A stretch of 64,000 nucleotides of DNA from an uncultured Bacteroides sp. (GCA_902388495.1 CABMPP010000013.1:1-64000), one strand, 5' to 3'; positions 1 to 9,535 are shown, counted from the stretch's first letter. A program made the numbers and translations. Notes: a model not told the origin generated them from the letters alone.

Positions 1-1
1 A

Positions 2-178
2 GGTTGTGCCGGATTGGGCACCTTACTCCATTTGCCTTTGAATACGGAACGTTTGTGTAAGTTGACGGAAAACTATGTGGTGAGTAATGTGAAGATCAAG
101 GCTGCTTTGGGAATTGAACGGATGCCTGTAAGGGCAGAAGATGGGATAAGGAAGACAATCGAGTCATTTACAATTTGA
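2..178 (+). CDS. NAD-dependent epimerase/dehydratase, C-terminal fragment
   Basis: An open frame enters from the left edge and stops at TGA 176-178. The visible 58 residues end in GIERMPVRAEDGIRKTI, which resembles the C-terminus of short-chain sugar-nucleotide epimerases that sit just before WecA-like transferases at the end of Bacteroidales polysaccharide loci. The Rossmann fold and catalytic residues lie outside the window, so the substrate cannot be inferred. The next gene starts 63 bases later on the same strand and is probably co-transcribed. Confidence 0.6.
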   Translation, partial: GCAGLGTLLHLPLNTERLCKLTENYVVSNVKIKAALGIERMPVRAEDGIRKTIESFTI

Positions 179-241
179 CAATTTACAATGTACAATTTGC
201 CGTGCGGATGAATAGGCATGGTATGTAAACTCTTTATTTGA

Positions 242-1210
242 ATGTATTATTTGATCGTATTAGTTCTGCTATTTTTGGCAGAACTTTTTTATTTTAGGGT
301 GGCTGATAGGTGTAATATCATTGATAAGCCTAATGAACGCAGTTCACATACACGAATAACTCTTCGGGGTGGGGGAATTATCTTTTATTTCGGAGCGTTG
401 GCTTATTTTCTGACAAGTGGTTTTGAATATCCTTGGTTTATGTTGGCGTTAACTTTGGTAGCGTTCATCAGTTTTGTAGATGACATCCGATCTACTTCTC
501 AGAAGTTACGGTTGCTGTTCCATTTCTCGGCTATGGCTTTGATGTTCTATCAATGGGGATTATTCTCTTTATCCTGGTGGTGGATAATCGTTGCATTAAT
601 AGTTTGTACGGGTATCATCAATGCTTATAATTTCATGGACGGGATCAATGGCATCACAGGTGGTTATTCTTTGGTTATTCTTGTTGCGCTGGCTTATATC
701 AATAAAGAAATAGTTTCTTTTGTAGAAGAAGGCTTTATCTATACGGTTCTTTGTTCTGTCTTGGTATTCTGTTTCTTTAATTTCCGTAAGAAAGCGAAAT
801 GTTTTGCGGGTGATGTTGGTTCTGTTAGTATCGCTTTCATTCTTCTTTTCCTGATTGGTAAATTGATCATTCGGACAGAGGATTTCAGTTGGATTGTCTT
901 ATTGTCCGTTTATGGTGTTGACAGTGTTCTGACTATCATTCATCGGCTGCTGCTTCATGAGAATATCGGTTTACCTCATCGGAAGCATTTATATCAGATC
1001 ATGGCGAATGAGTTGAAAGTTCCTCATGTGGTGGTATCATTAGTATATATGATAGTACAAGTCATCATAATTGTAGGGTATATAGGGTGTATGGCTTATG
1101 GTTATTGGTATCTGTCGGGTACTATTCTGCTACTTAGTCTTGTCTATGTTGGTTTCATGAAGAAATACTTTGTTTTGCATCAATCATCAATTCCACCTGT
1201 TTTTTTGTAG
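242..1210 (+). CDS. WecA/MraY-family undecaprenyl-phosphate sugar-1-phosphate transferase
   Basis: This 322-residue polytopic membrane protein belongs to glycosyltransferase family 4 in the MraY/WecA/WbpL sense. It transfers a sugar-1-phosphate (usually HexNAc-1-P) from a UDP-sugar to undecaprenyl phosphate, the first lipid-linked step of a surface polysaccharide. Family signatures are visible: the Mg-binding DD at about residues 80-81, NAYNFMDGINGI, FAGDVGS and a late HRKH histidine motif. About ten hydrophobic segments are present. It follows the epimerase fragment, an order typical of the 3' end of Bacteroides polysaccharide loci, and a strong terminator follows it. The sugar specificity is not predictable from the sequence. 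Confidence 0.9.
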   Translation: MYYLIVLVLLFLAELFYFRVADRCNIIDKPNERSSHTRITLRGGGIIFYFGALAYFLTSGFEYPWFMLALTLVAFISFVDDIRSTSQKLRLLFHFSAMALMFYQWGLFSLSWWWIIVALIVCTGIINAYNFMDGINGITGGYSLVILVALAYINKEIVSFVEEGFIYTVLCSVLVFCFFNFRKKAKCFAGDVGSVSIAFILLFLIGKLIIRTEDFSWIVLLSVYGVDSVLTIIHRLLLHENIGLPHRKHLYQIMANELKVPHVVVSLVYMIVQVIIIVGYIGCMAYGYWYLSGTILLLSLVYVGFMKKYFVLHQSSIPPVFL

Positions 1211-1277
1211 AATCTGATAAAAGTCCCTAGGGAATTTTCTGTTCCTTTATCATAAAACAGATAGAACCATTGTTTGG

Positions 1278-1317
1278 AAAAGGTGATGAAGAATAAAAAC
1301 TTCATCACCTTTTTTTC
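1278..1317 (+). terminator. Intrinsic terminator after the WecA-like gene
   Basis: A perfect 11-bp stem (AGGTGATGAAG with CTTCATCACCT, arms 1281-1291 and 1300-1310) with an 8-base loop is followed by a T run. Flanking A/T bases extend the stem. It closes the upstream polysaccharide transcription unit. Confidence 0.9.
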
Positions 1318-1337
1318 TTTAACTTCCAACTTTTCTG

Positions 1338-1345
1338 TATATTTG
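1338..1345 (+). promoter_or_regulatory. Bacteroides -7 promoter box (TATATTTG)
   Basis: TATATTTG matches the Bacteroidetes -7 consensus TAnnTTTG and lies 21 bases before the ATG of the histidine kinase, just after the terminator. No clear -33 TTTG is visible because that position falls in the terminator T run. Confidence 0.6.
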
Positions 1346-1366
1346 CCCCAATTAGAGAGGTACTGA

Positions 1367-3286
1367 ATGAATCTATTGAAAAAAATAATATATAGGGTGT
1401 TACCATGCCTGATGGCGCTTTTATGCCATCTCTTACCTGCTTTTCCTGAAGCGGGAGATCAGCACCCGGTATTATTAATCAGTTCCTATAATCCGGATGC
1501 CCGCCAAACCTCGGGCAATATCTCAGACTTTATGGAAGAATTCCAGCGGTTAGGGGGGAGAAATACGATTGCGTTGGAAAATATGAACTGCAAAAGTTTC
1601 TCCGAATCTCCGTTGTGGAAGCAGAGGATGGAGGAATTGTTGTCTAAGTATCAAGGCAGCAAAAGTCCGGCATTGATTGTCCTTATCGGACAAGAAGCAT
1701 GGGCTGCCTATTTATCTCTGGATGATTCAGTACGAGGTAATACTCCTGCTCTGAGTGCATTGTCCAGCCGGAATGCCATCTTATTGCCGGATAGTACCGC
1801 TGACTTGAAAACATGGATGCCTGAATCCGTGGATTTCTTTACTGACTTTCCCAATTCGCCTATTAGGTCCGGTTTTGTATACGAATATGATGTAGCCGGT
1901 AATATTGACTTGATAAAGAAGCTGTTTCCTAAGACCGAAAATATAGCTTTTGTTTCGGATAATAGTTACGGAGGCGTCTCCATGCAAGCCTTTGTAGTGA
2001 AGGAGATGAAGAAGTTTCCTGAACTGAACCTGATTCTGCTGGATGGTCGTGTAAACACCATTTATACGATCAGTGACAAGTTGCATGAACTGCCCGAAAA
2101 CACAGCGTTGCTGATGGGAACATGGCGTGTAGATATGAATGACGGTTACTTCATGCGAAATGCAACCTATGCTATGATGGAAGCCGCTCCTACATTGCCT
2201 ACTTTCTCTCTTAGCTCTGTGGGCTTGGGCTATTGGGCGGTGGGAGGTATTGTACCCGCTTATCGTGCATTGGGCAAGGAGATGGCGAGGCAAGCTTTCT
2301 ACTTGCTGACCGAACCGCAGGGAGAAGAACACATGGAAGTAATCCCCAATGAAACGATACTGGACGGGAAACTTGTAAAAGAAAAGAAGTTAGATATATC
2401 CGGCATTTCGCAACCTGTAAAATTGATTAATGTCACTCCGTCTTTCTACGAGCAGTATAAGTATCAGATATGGTCTGTGCTTGCCTTTCTGTTGATTCTG
2501 CTGGTAGGTCTGCTCCTTTCCCTTTACTTCTATTATCATACAAAGAAACTGAAGGATGAGCTGGAAGTCTCCGAAGCTGCATTGCGTGAAGCTAAGGATC
2601 GGGCAGAAGAGTCCAGTCGCTTGAAGAGTGCCTTCCTTGCCAATATGAGTCACGAAATCCGTACGCCGCTGAATGCCATTGTTGGCTTCTCGGATGTACT
2701 CTCTTCCGGAGGAACTTCGGAGGAAGAGCAGCGTGGATTCTTTGAAATCATCAAGACCAATTCGGATTTATTGCTCCGGTTAATCAATGATATATTGGAT
2801 GTATCACGCCTGGAAGCGGACCGCGTGACGTTTTCACTGGAAAGTTGCGATGTAGTGCAGGTATGCCAGCAGGTGGTGGCTTCGGTAGCTCAGGCACGTA
2901 AGTCGAATAATCGTTTCTTGTTTGAGTGCGATCGTGAAGTGGTGGAAATGCGGACAGATATACAGCGTTTGCAGCAAGTTGTCATCAACCTGCTTTCCAA
3001 TGCGGACAAGTTCACCAAGGAAGGGACGATTACTTTGAGACTGGATATCGACGATACTGGGAAAATGGCCGTATTTTCAGTGACAGATACCGGTTGCGGC
3101 ATTCCATTGGAGAAGCAGAAACAAGTGTTTGAGCGCTTTGAAAAGTTGAACGAATATGTACAGGGAACCGGGTTGGGATTATCCATCTGCAAGTTGACCG
3201 TAGAGAAGTGGGGTGGAGAGATTTGGATAGACTCGACTTACACAAACGGAGCACGATTTATGTTTACTCATCCAATGAACTTATAA
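1367..3286 (+). CDS. Membrane sensor histidine kinase with periplasmic binding-like domain
   Basis: A 639-residue inner-membrane kinase. It has a signal or anchor segment at about residues 5-28, a periplasmic region of about 340 residues resembling ABC sugar-binding-type sensor domains, one transmembrane helix at about 369-391, a short coiled linker, and then HisKA with the H-box SHEIRTPLNAI (phospho-acceptor His429). The HATPase domain follows with N-box INLLSNADKF, G1 DTGCGIP and G2 GTGLGLSI. There is no receiver or AraC output domain, so it is not a full hybrid system, and no response regulator is adjacent. The 5'-nucleotidase gene follows 25 bases downstream and is likely co-transcribed. 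The ligand is unknown. Confidence 0.88.
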   Translation: MNLLKKIIYRVLPCLMALLCHLLPAFPEAGDQHPVLLISSYNPDARQTSGNISDFMEEFQRLGGRNTIALENMNCKSFSESPLWKQRMEELLSKYQGSKSPALIVLIGQEAWAAYLSLDDSVRGNTPALSALSSRNAILLPDSTADLKTWMPESVDFFTDFPNSPIRSGFVYEYDVAGNIDLIKKLFPKTENIAFVSDNSYGGVSMQAFVVKEMKKFPELNLILLDGRVNTIYTISDKLHELPENTALLMGTWRVDMNDGYFMRNATYAMMEAAPTLPTFSLSSVGLGYWAVGGIVPAYRALGKEMARQAFYLLTEPQGEEHMEVIPNETILDGKLVKEKKLDISGISQPVKLINVTPSFYEQYKYQIWSVLAFLLILLVGLLLSLYFYYHTKKLKDELEVSEAALREAKDRAEESSRLKSAFLANMSHEIRTPLNAIVGFSDVLSSGGTSEEEQRGFFEIIKTNSDLLLRLINDILDVSRLEADRVTFSLESCDVVQVCQQVVASVAQARKSNNRFLFECDREVVEMRTDIQRLQQVVINLLSNADKFTKEGTITLRLDIDDTGKMAVFSVTDTGCGIPLEKQKQVFERFEKLNEYVQGTGLGLSICKLTVEKWGGEIWIDSTYTNGARFMFTHPMNL

Positions 3287-3311
3287 ACAGCCAAAAAAAT
3301 AAAAGACTAAT

Positions 3312-5057
3312 ATGAAAAGATTCAGTTGTTTTGTTATCGGGATTTTCCTCCTGATGGGCGTGTTGCCTGCGCAGGAACGGGAAGTCAAACTTAAGATTGT
3401 AGAAACCAGCGACATTCATGGCAATTACTATCCTTATGACTTTATTCATCGTAAGGAAGCTGCCGGAAGTTTGGCACGTGTGCATGCTTTTGTACAAAAG
3501 AAACGTGAAATTTATAAGGATAATCTGATTCTGCTGGACAACGGTGACATCCTTCAAGGACAACCCACTGCTTACTATTACAATTATATTGATACGGTTA
3601 CCCGCCATCTGGCAGCGGAAATGATGAATTTTATGGGGTATGATGCCGGAAACATGGGAAATCATGATGTAGAAACCGGTCGTGCTGTCTTTGACCGCTG
3701 GGCAGGCGATTGTCATTTTCCTGTATTAGGTGCCAATATTATAGATACTGCTACCGGAGAAACGCACTTCAAACCCTATGAGGTATTGGAGCGTGATAGT
3801 GTGAAAATTGTCGTATTAGGTATGATAACACCTGCCATTCCGGTGTGGCTGTCAGAGAATCTGTGGAAAGGTCTGCGCTTTGATGATATGGAAGCGACAG
3901 CCCGCAAATGGATGAAAATTATTCGTGAGAAGGAAAAACCGGATTTGGTTATCGGTATCTTCCATGCCGGACAGGATGCCCAGTTGATGGGAGGTAAATT
4001 TCATGAAAATGCTTCGGTGGAAGTGGCCCGTAACGTACCGGGCTTTGATATTGTGCTGATGGGCCATGACCATGCTCGTGAGTGCAAAAAGATAGAGAAT
4101 ATTGCCGGTGATTCGGTGCTGATTATGGACCCTGCCAGTACAGGCATCGTAGTCAGCAATGTGGATGTTACCTTGAAGCTGCGTGATGGCAAAGTGGTGG
4201 ATAAGAAAGTCAACGGTGTATTGTCCGAAACCAAGAATTATGGTGTCAGCGAAGAATTTATGCAGCGCTTTGCGCCCGAGTATGACGCTGTACAGAATTT
4301 TGTTTCCAAGAAAATCGGTTCTTTTACAGAGACAATTTCGACTCGTCCTGCTTATTTCGGCTCTTCTGCCTTTATAGATCTTATCCATACATTGCAGTTG
4401 GAAATTAGTGGAGCTGATATCTCTTTGGCTGCTCCTTTATCTTATGATACGGAAATCAGTGAAGGAGATATCTTTGTAAGTGATATGTTCAACTTGTATA
4501 AGTATGAAAATATGCTTTATACCATGAACCTCTCCGGGAAAGAGATACATGATGCTTTGGAAATGTCATATAATTTGTGGACCAATCAGATGAAGTCTCC
4601 GGATGATCATCTCTTGCTGTTCCGTGAACAACGCCGTGAAGGTGCCGAAGATAGGGCATCATTCAAAAACTTCAGTTTCAACTTTGATTCGGCAGCAAGT
4701 ATCATCTATACGGTGGACGTAACAAAGCCGGATGGAGAAAAGGTAACTATTCTCAGCATGGCGGACGGTACTCCTTTTGATATGGATAAAATCTATAAGG
4801 TTGCGGTGAATTCTTATCGCGGCAATGGCGGAGGTGAATTGCTGACAAAAGGTTCGGGTATTTCACAGGACGACCTGAAGGAGCGTATCATCAGCTCCAC
4901 CGATAAAGACTTGCGTTATTACCTGATGCAGTATATCGAACAGAAGAAGGTGATTGAGCCGCGTGCATTGAATCAGTGGAAGTTTATCCCCGAAGAATGG
5001 GTGGTTCCGGCTGCAAAACGCGATTATGAGTTCCTGTTTGGTAAAGTTAAAAAGTAA
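3312..5057 (+). CDS. 5'-nucleotidase / metallophosphoesterase, UshA-like
   Basis: A 581-residue exported enzyme with an N-terminal signal peptide (cleavage near residue 20). The metallophosphoesterase domain shows all expected metal motifs: SDIHGN (D34, H36), NGDILQG (D79), GNHD (116-119) and GHDH (251-254). The C-terminal half matches the 5'-nucleotidase substrate domain, including a late SYRGNGGGELL stretch. The family hydrolyses extracellular or periplasmic nucleotides, often also 2',3'-cyclic nucleotides, to nucleosides and phosphate. Length and domain order are typical of UshA/YfkN-like enzymes. It lies directly after the sensor kinase, so regulation by that kinase is possible but not shown. 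Confidence 0.9.
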   Translation: MKRFSCFVIGIFLLMGVLPAQEREVKLKIVETSDIHGNYYPYDFIHRKEAAGSLARVHAFVQKKREIYKDNLILLDNGDILQGQPTAYYYNYIDTVTRHLAAEMMNFMGYDAGNMGNHDVETGRAVFDRWAGDCHFPVLGANIIDTATGETHFKPYEVLERDSVKIVVLGMITPAIPVWLSENLWKGLRFDDMEATARKWMKIIREKEKPDLVIGIFHAGQDAQLMGGKFHENASVEVARNVPGFDIVLMGHDHARECKKIENIAGDSVLIMDPASTGIVVSNVDVTLKLRDGKVVDKKVNGVLSETKNYGVSEEFMQRFAPEYDAVQNFVSKKIGSFTETISTRPAYFGSSAFIDLIHTLQLEISGADISLAAPLSYDTEISEGDIFVSDMFNLYKYENMLYTMNLSGKEIHDALEMSYNLWTNQMKSPDDHLLLFREQRREGAEDRASFKNFSFNFDSAASIIYTVDVTKPDGEKVTILSMADGTPFDMDKIYKVAVNSYRGNGGGELLTKGSGISQDDLKERIISSTDKDLRYYLMQYIEQKKVIEPRALNQWKFIPEEWVVPAAKRDYEFLFGKVKK

Positions 5058-5070
5058 TTTGCTATCTTTG
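5037..5070 (+). promoter_or_regulatory. Bacteroides promoter (TTTG / TATCTTTG)
   Basis: A -33 TTTG (5037-5040) and a -7 box TATCTTTG (5063-5070) are separated by 22 bases, matching the Bacteroidetes promoter layout. The -33 lies inside the 3' end of the nucleotidase gene. It would drive the His-rich gene and the TonB receptor. Confidence 0.75.
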
Positions 5071-5094
5071 CGGCTCAATTCATAACATAAGTAT

Positions 5095-5445
5095 TTGGAC
5101 GTGAAGCAAAAAAAGAAAGTTATAGGCGCTTTGAGCTTGCTGGTACTTTTTATAGTGTACCAGACAAGCATCACTGCGTTTACTCACGTTCATTATATAA
5201 ATGGGGTGCTGATAACTCATTCGCATCCTTTTCATGGTACACACTCCCATTCTAAAACATCCCTTGTTGTCATTGGGTGTCTGTCAGCGTTCTGCTCTCC
5301 CGAAGTTGATGTTTACGAAGATCAACATCCGATGCGTCCATTGCTGGCTGTACTCGAAGCAGAACCGGCCACTCCGACGGTAAAAGGGGAAGTAATACGA
5401 ACTCTTTCCTTACGCGCTCCTCCTGCTGAATTCCAGTTTGTCTAA
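5095..5445 (+). CDS. Small His-rich membrane or exported protein upstream of a TonB receptor
   Basis: A 116-residue protein with a probable TTG start at 5095, 24 bases after a strong -7 box. A lysine-rich N-terminus and one hydrophobic segment (about residues 9-28) suggest a signal or anchor. It is followed by a dense histidine cluster (H31, H33, H42, H44, H47, H50, H52), which looks like a metal-binding patch. I do not recognise a named family. It lies 52 bases before the TonB-dependent receptor with no promoter between, so the two are likely co-expressed. A role in capturing or sensing a transition metal is inferred from the histidines and the neighbour only. A GTG start two codons later is possible. 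Confidence 0.65.
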   Translation: MDVKQKKKVIGALSLLVLFIVYQTSITAFTHVHYINGVLITHSHPFHGTHSHSKTSLVVIGCLSAFCSPEVDVYEDQHPMRPLLAVLEAEPATPTVKGEVIRTLSLRAPPAEFQFV

Positions 5446-5497
5446 TCTGTTTTTTCTTTTCAAACTTGAATTATTTTTAATTTAGAGCGCTAATTAA

Positions 5498-7795
5498 ATG
5501 AAACAATACATATTAGCGTTGGTACTTACGTGTGTAAGCACCAGCGTAGCTTTTGCCGTAAATCCTATTAAGGAAGGCAATATGATTTCCGGCCATGTCA
5601 TCGTAAAAGGTACGGAAGAGAATATACCGTATGCCACCATTCTGATTGTTGGCAGTAATCAGGGGACTGTTTCCAATGAAGAGGGACAGTTTGAGTTCCG
5701 CAAACTTCCGGAAGGAAAGTATAAACTTCGTGTGTCTGCGGTAGGGTATAAGACGCAGGAGAAAGAAGTGATGGTAAGTAAAGAGTTTACAGCTGTTGTG
5801 CATTTCCCGATGGTGGAAGAGAGCTTCATGACCGATGAAGTGGTAGTATCTGCCAACCGCAATGAAGTGAGCCGTAAGTCTGCTCCCGTGGTGGTGAATG
5901 TCATGAGTACCAAGCTGTTCGAGATGGTCAATTCCACTGATTTGGCAAAGAGCCTGAATTATCAATCGGGCTTGCGTGTGGAAAATAACTGCCAGAACTG
6001 TGGTTTTCCCCAGGTACGTATCAACGGCTTGGAGGGACCTTATTCGCAGATTCTTATAAATAGCCGTCCCATCATCAGTGCGCTGAGTGGTGTATACGGG
6101 CTGGAGCAGATTCCTGTGAACATGATTGAACGGGTGGAGGTAGTACGCGGTGGCGGCTCTGCTTTGTTTGGTGCCAATGCTGTAGGTGGAACGATCAATA
6201 TTATCACGAAGGACCCTATCAACAATTCGTTCCAGATATCGAGCATGTTTTCTAATATGGATGGAAAGTCTTGGGAACAGTACATGGGAGGCAATGTATC
6301 GTTGGTTGCCAAAGACAATTCTTACGGTATAGCTCTTTATGAAAGCTATCGTAACCGCAATCCTTACGATCGCGATGGAGACGGCTTCTCGGAGTTGGGT
6401 AAGCTGAATATGAATACCTTCGGTTTCCGTGCCTATTATCGTCCCACCAACTTCAGCCGCATCAATCTGGAGTACCATACTACTAACGAATTCCGTCGTG
6501 GAGGCAACAAATTCGACCTGCAACCCCACGAAACGGATATTACCGAGCAAACCAAACATATTATCAATAGCGGAGGCATCAGCTATGATTTGTTCTGGAA
6601 AGAGTACAAGCATAAAATCTCTGCCTATACTTCTATCCAGCATACCGATCGGAATAGCTACTATGGTGCTCAGAAGGATGCAAATGCCTATGGTAAGACG
6701 AAAGACTTGACTTGGGTTGCAGGCGGTATGTACGTGGGCAATATGGACAATTGTTTTTTTGCTCCTGCCACCTTTACAGGTGGACTGGAATATCAGGACA
6801 ACTCTCTGCATGATGTCATGACCGGTTATCACCGTGATATGGAACAAGACGTCCGCATTGCCAGTGCTTTTGTTCAGAATGAATGGAAGATGAATGTACT
6901 GACCATGCTGGTCGGAGCCCGTCTGGACAAGCATAACCTGATTGACAAACTGATCTTTAGCCCGCGTGTGAATCTGCTTTATAAGCCGACGGAAGATTTT
7001 CAGGCACGTCTGACCTATTCCACCGGTTTCCGTGCCCCGCAAGCCTATGATGAAGACTTGCACGTGACGGCTGTAGGTGGTGAAGGCGTACAGATAAAGT
7101 TGGCCGATAACTTGCGTGAAGAACGTTCCAACAGTTACAGCGGTTCAGTGGACTGGACTACGCATCTTGGACACTGGCAGGCAAATATCTTGGTAGAAGG
7201 TTTCTATACTGATTTGCGCCACGTATTTGTGCTGGAAGATATCGGCAAGAATGAAGTAGGAGATGTTATCAAAGAGCGCCGTAACGGAAATGGTGCACGT
7301 GTATATGGTGCCAATCTGGATGCCAAGATTGCCCACGGCAAGGAGGCTCAATTCCAACTCGGTTTTACGGCACAACGCAGCCGCTATACCCGCGAGGAAG
7401 CCTGGACGCAAGTAGACGGTGAAGATTTGACTACCAAGCGTATGCCCCGTACACCGGACTATTATGGTTATTTCACCTTTTCATCGGCACCGGCAAAGAA
7501 TTTTGATTTCTCTCTTTCAGGTACCTATACCGGTAAGATGATTGTACCCCACTATGCCGGATATATTGAAAAAGACCGTATGGAGAATACTCCCCAGTTC
7601 TTTGATATGAACTTAAAGCTGAACTATACATTTGTCCTTCGCGATCATATCAAGTTTCAGTTGAATACGGGAGTGCAGAACATCTTCAATAGTTTCCAGA
7701 AAGATCTGGATAAAGGTGAGTTCCGCGATGCCGGTTACTTTTACGGGCCTACACAGCCGAGAACGTTCTTTATTGGATTTAAGATCATGAACTAA
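5498..7795 (+). CDS. TonB-dependent outer-membrane receptor with carboxypeptidase-regulatory-like N-domain
   Basis: A 765-residue outer-membrane transporter: signal peptide (about 1-20), a carboxypeptidase-regulatory-like beta-sandwich (about 27-110), a plug domain (about 115-235, with VVRGGGSALFGANAVGGTIN near its end) and a C-terminal beta-barrel ending in the aromatic strand FFIGFKIMN. It uses TonB energy to import a bound ligand. A C-x-x-C pair sits in the plug (C165, C168, in NCQNCGFPQVRINGLEG). There is no SusD partner, so it is more like metal, heme or vitamin receptors than a glycan importer. The His-rich protein upstream fits a metal ligand. The substrate is not established. Confidence 0.88.
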   Translation: MKQYILALVLTCVSTSVAFAVNPIKEGNMISGHVIVKGTEENIPYATILIVGSNQGTVSNEEGQFEFRKLPEGKYKLRVSAVGYKTQEKEVMVSKEFTAVVHFPMVEESFMTDEVVVSANRNEVSRKSAPVVVNVMSTKLFEMVNSTDLAKSLNYQSGLRVENNCQNCGFPQVRINGLEGPYSQILINSRPIISALSGVYGLEQIPVNMIERVEVVRGGGSALFGANAVGGTINIITKDPINNSFQISSMFSNMDGKSWEQYMGGNVSLVAKDNSYGIALYESYRNRNPYDRDGDGFSELGKLNMNTFGFRAYYRPTNFSRINLEYHTTNEFRRGGNKFDLQPHETDITEQTKHIINSGGISYDLFWKEYKHKISAYTSIQHTDRNSYYGAQKDANAYGKTKDLTWVAGGMYVGNMDNCFFAPATFTGGLEYQDNSLHDVMTGYHRDMEQDVRIASAFVQNEWKMNVLTMLVGARLDKHNLIDKLIFSPRVNLLYKPTEDFQARLTYSTGFRAPQAYDEDLHVTAVGGEGVQIKLADNLREERSNSYSGSVDWTTHLGHWQANILVEGFYTDLRHVFVLEDIGKNEVGDVIKERRNGNGARVYGANLDAKIAHGKEAQFQLGFTAQRSRYTREEAWTQVDGEDLTTKRMPRTPDYYGYFTFSSAPAKNFDFSLSGTYTGKMIVPHYAGYIEKDRMENTPQFFDMNLKLNYTFVLRDHIKFQLNTGVQNIFNSFQKDLDKGEFRDAGYFYGPTQPRTFFIGFKIMN

Positions 7796-7852
7796 TAGTG
7801 TTCTCTTTTTTCCATTTAAGGAATTTTAGAACTGTATTACCTAAAATAATCC

Positions 7853-7860
7853 TACATTTG
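7853..7860 (+). promoter_or_regulatory. Bacteroides -7 promoter box (TACATTTG)
   Basis: TACATTTG fits TAnnTTTG and lies 19 bases before the AraC-family ATG. No convincing -33 TTTG is visible. Confidence 0.55.
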
Positions 7861-7879
7861 TTGCCAAAGCACGAAGAAA

Positions 7880-8758
7880 ATGGAAGATAAGAAAATAAGG
7901 AATGTAGATATTTCCCAGATACATCATTTGCCGATGATTGATTTCATCGGCAATGATTTTGCTATTTTCAACGACATAAAGGATATACCGTTAAGCGTTT
8001 ATCCCACCCGTCTGAATGCCGCTTGCCTGGTTGTATGTTTGAAAGGCTACTGCAAGATGGAACTTAATTTACAGCATTACGAGTTTAAAGAAGGCATGTT
8101 GGGTATCATTCTTCCCGACCAGATTATCCAGCAAGGAGAACGTTCCGCCGACTTCTCCGGGCTTTTCATTGCTGTATCAAGGGATTTCATGGATATGGTT
8201 ATACCTACCATGCAACAACTTTTTCCTATGTTCTTCATGATTAAAGAGCGGCCTTTTATTCACATTACTCCCGAAGAATCTCAATCGTTCCAGGAGTACC
8301 ATTCTTTTCTTTGGAGCAAGGTGAAGCTGAAGGACAATCCTTTTCGCAAAGAAATAACCCAAGGTTTGCTGTTGGCCCTTTTCTATGAGATATACAATAT
8401 TTATCAGGGACACGTTATTCAGGAACGCGTCCCTAAAAGCCGGAAGGAAGACTTGTTCGAGCGTTTCATCCGTGCCGTTTCAGAGTCTTATAAAGAAGAG
8501 CGCAGCGTCTCTTATTATGCCGATAAGATGTTCCTGACAGCCAAGCATCTTTCTACTGTTGTGAAGGAGATTAGTGGAAAGACGGCAGGAGAGTGGATTG
8601 ATAGCCTGGTTGTATTGGAAGCAAAAGCCTTGCTGAAATCTTCCGAGTTAAGTATTCAGGAGATTGCCGATGAACTGCATTTTGCCAATCAATCCTTTTT
8701 TGGCAAGTATTTCAAGCATCACACCGGGATGTCACCCAAAGAATATCGCAGGCAATAA
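7880..8758 (+). CDS. AraC-family transcriptional regulator
   Basis: A 292-residue regulator. The N-terminal part (about 20-170) resembles a cupin-like ligand-binding domain. The C-terminal 100 residues carry the double helix-turn-helix of the AraC/XylS family, with SIQEIADELHFANQSFFGKY and the closing FKHHTGMSPKEYR signature. It has its own predicted promoter and lies 84 bases after the TonB receptor and 12 bases before the creatininase-family gene, with which it should be co-transcribed. A ligand or target cannot be read from the sequence; the adjacent receptor is a reasonable guess. Confidence 0.92.
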   Translation: MEDKKIRNVDISQIHHLPMIDFIGNDFAIFNDIKDIPLSVYPTRLNAACLVVCLKGYCKMELNLQHYEFKEGMLGIILPDQIIQQGERSADFSGLFIAVSRDFMDMVIPTMQQLFPMFFMIKERPFIHITPEESQSFQEYHSFLWSKVKLKDNPFRKEITQGLLLALFYEIYNIYQGHVIQERVPKSRKEDLFERFIRAVSESYKEERSVSYYADKMFLTAKHLSTVVKEISGKTAGEWIDSLVVLEAKALLKSSELSIQEIADELHFANQSFFGKYFKHHTGMSPKEYRRQ

Positions 8759-8770
8759 AAATAAACGATC

Positions 8771-9532
8771 ATGGAAAAAAGAGAAATTGATCTTACCGTT
8801 TCCTGTTATGGAAAGGTAAAAGGAGTGAAGTATGATGTCGTCATTCTGCCGTGGGGAGCTACAGAACCTCACAATCTGCATTTGCCCTATCTCACAGATT
8901 GCATCTTGCCGCACGACATTGCTGTAGATGCTGCAACACTCGCATTGCAGCGTTCCGGTGTGCGATGCATGGTGATGCCTCCTGTTCCTTTCGGTGCCCA
9001 CAATCCGGGACAGCGGGAACTTCCATTCTGCATTCATACCCGTTACTCCACCCAGCAGGCTATTCTGGAGGATATCGTAGCCTCTCTCCATGCACAAGGC
9101 ATGAGGAAGCTGATAATCCTCAGCGGGCATGGAGGCAATAATTTCAAAGGTATGATACGCGATTTGGCATTTACGTATCCCGACTTTCTGATTATTGCCA
9201 CCGATTGGTTCAGCATCATCCCTCCGAAAGACTATTTTGAGGCTGAGATTGACGACCATGCCGGTGAATCCGAGACTTCTGCCATGATGTATTATCACCC
9301 GGAACTGGTCAATCTGGCTGAGGCCGGTGATGGCGAAAGCAAGCCGTTTGCCATCCCTTCTTTGAATGAGAAAGTTGGCTGGGCGCCTCGTCATTGGGAT
9401 AAAGCTACTGTAGACAGCGGAGTGGGGGATCCTAGAAAAGCTTCTGCCGAAAAAGGAGAACGCTACTTAAAGCCCGTTATTGAAAAGTTGGTAAAGCTGT
9501 TTGTAGAAGTCGGTCAGGAGGAATTGTATTGA
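8771..9532 (+). CDS. Creatininase-family amidohydrolase
   Basis: A 253-residue cytoplasmic metal-dependent hydrolase. Family metal-ligand motifs are visible: WGATEPHNLHLPYLTD (E32, H37, D43), the glycine-rich SGHGGNN (H120), and HAGESETS (H163, E166-E168). The family includes creatininase, the mycofactocin protease MftE and pyrimidine-pathway amide hydrolases, so the exact substrate is open. No mycofactocin or creatine genes are nearby. It is downstream of and probably co-transcribed with the AraC regulator. The hairpin at 9541-9568 ends the unit. Confidence 0.85.
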   Translation: MEKREIDLTVSCYGKVKGVKYDVVILPWGATEPHNLHLPYLTDCILPHDIAVDAATLALQRSGVRCMVMPPVPFGAHNPGQRELPFCIHTRYSTQQAILEDIVASLHAQGMRKLIILSGHGGNNFKGMIRDLAFTYPDFLIIATDWFSIIPPKDYFEAEIDDHAGESETSAMMYYHPELVNLAEAGDGESKPFAIPSLNEKVGWAPRHWDKATVDSGVGDPRKASAEKGERYLKPVIEKLVKLFVEVGQEELY

Positions 9533-9535
9533 TAT

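Noticed and set aside
5513..7063. 516-codon minus-strand frame
   Set aside because: Antisense shadow of the TonB receptor, which has complete plug and barrel features.
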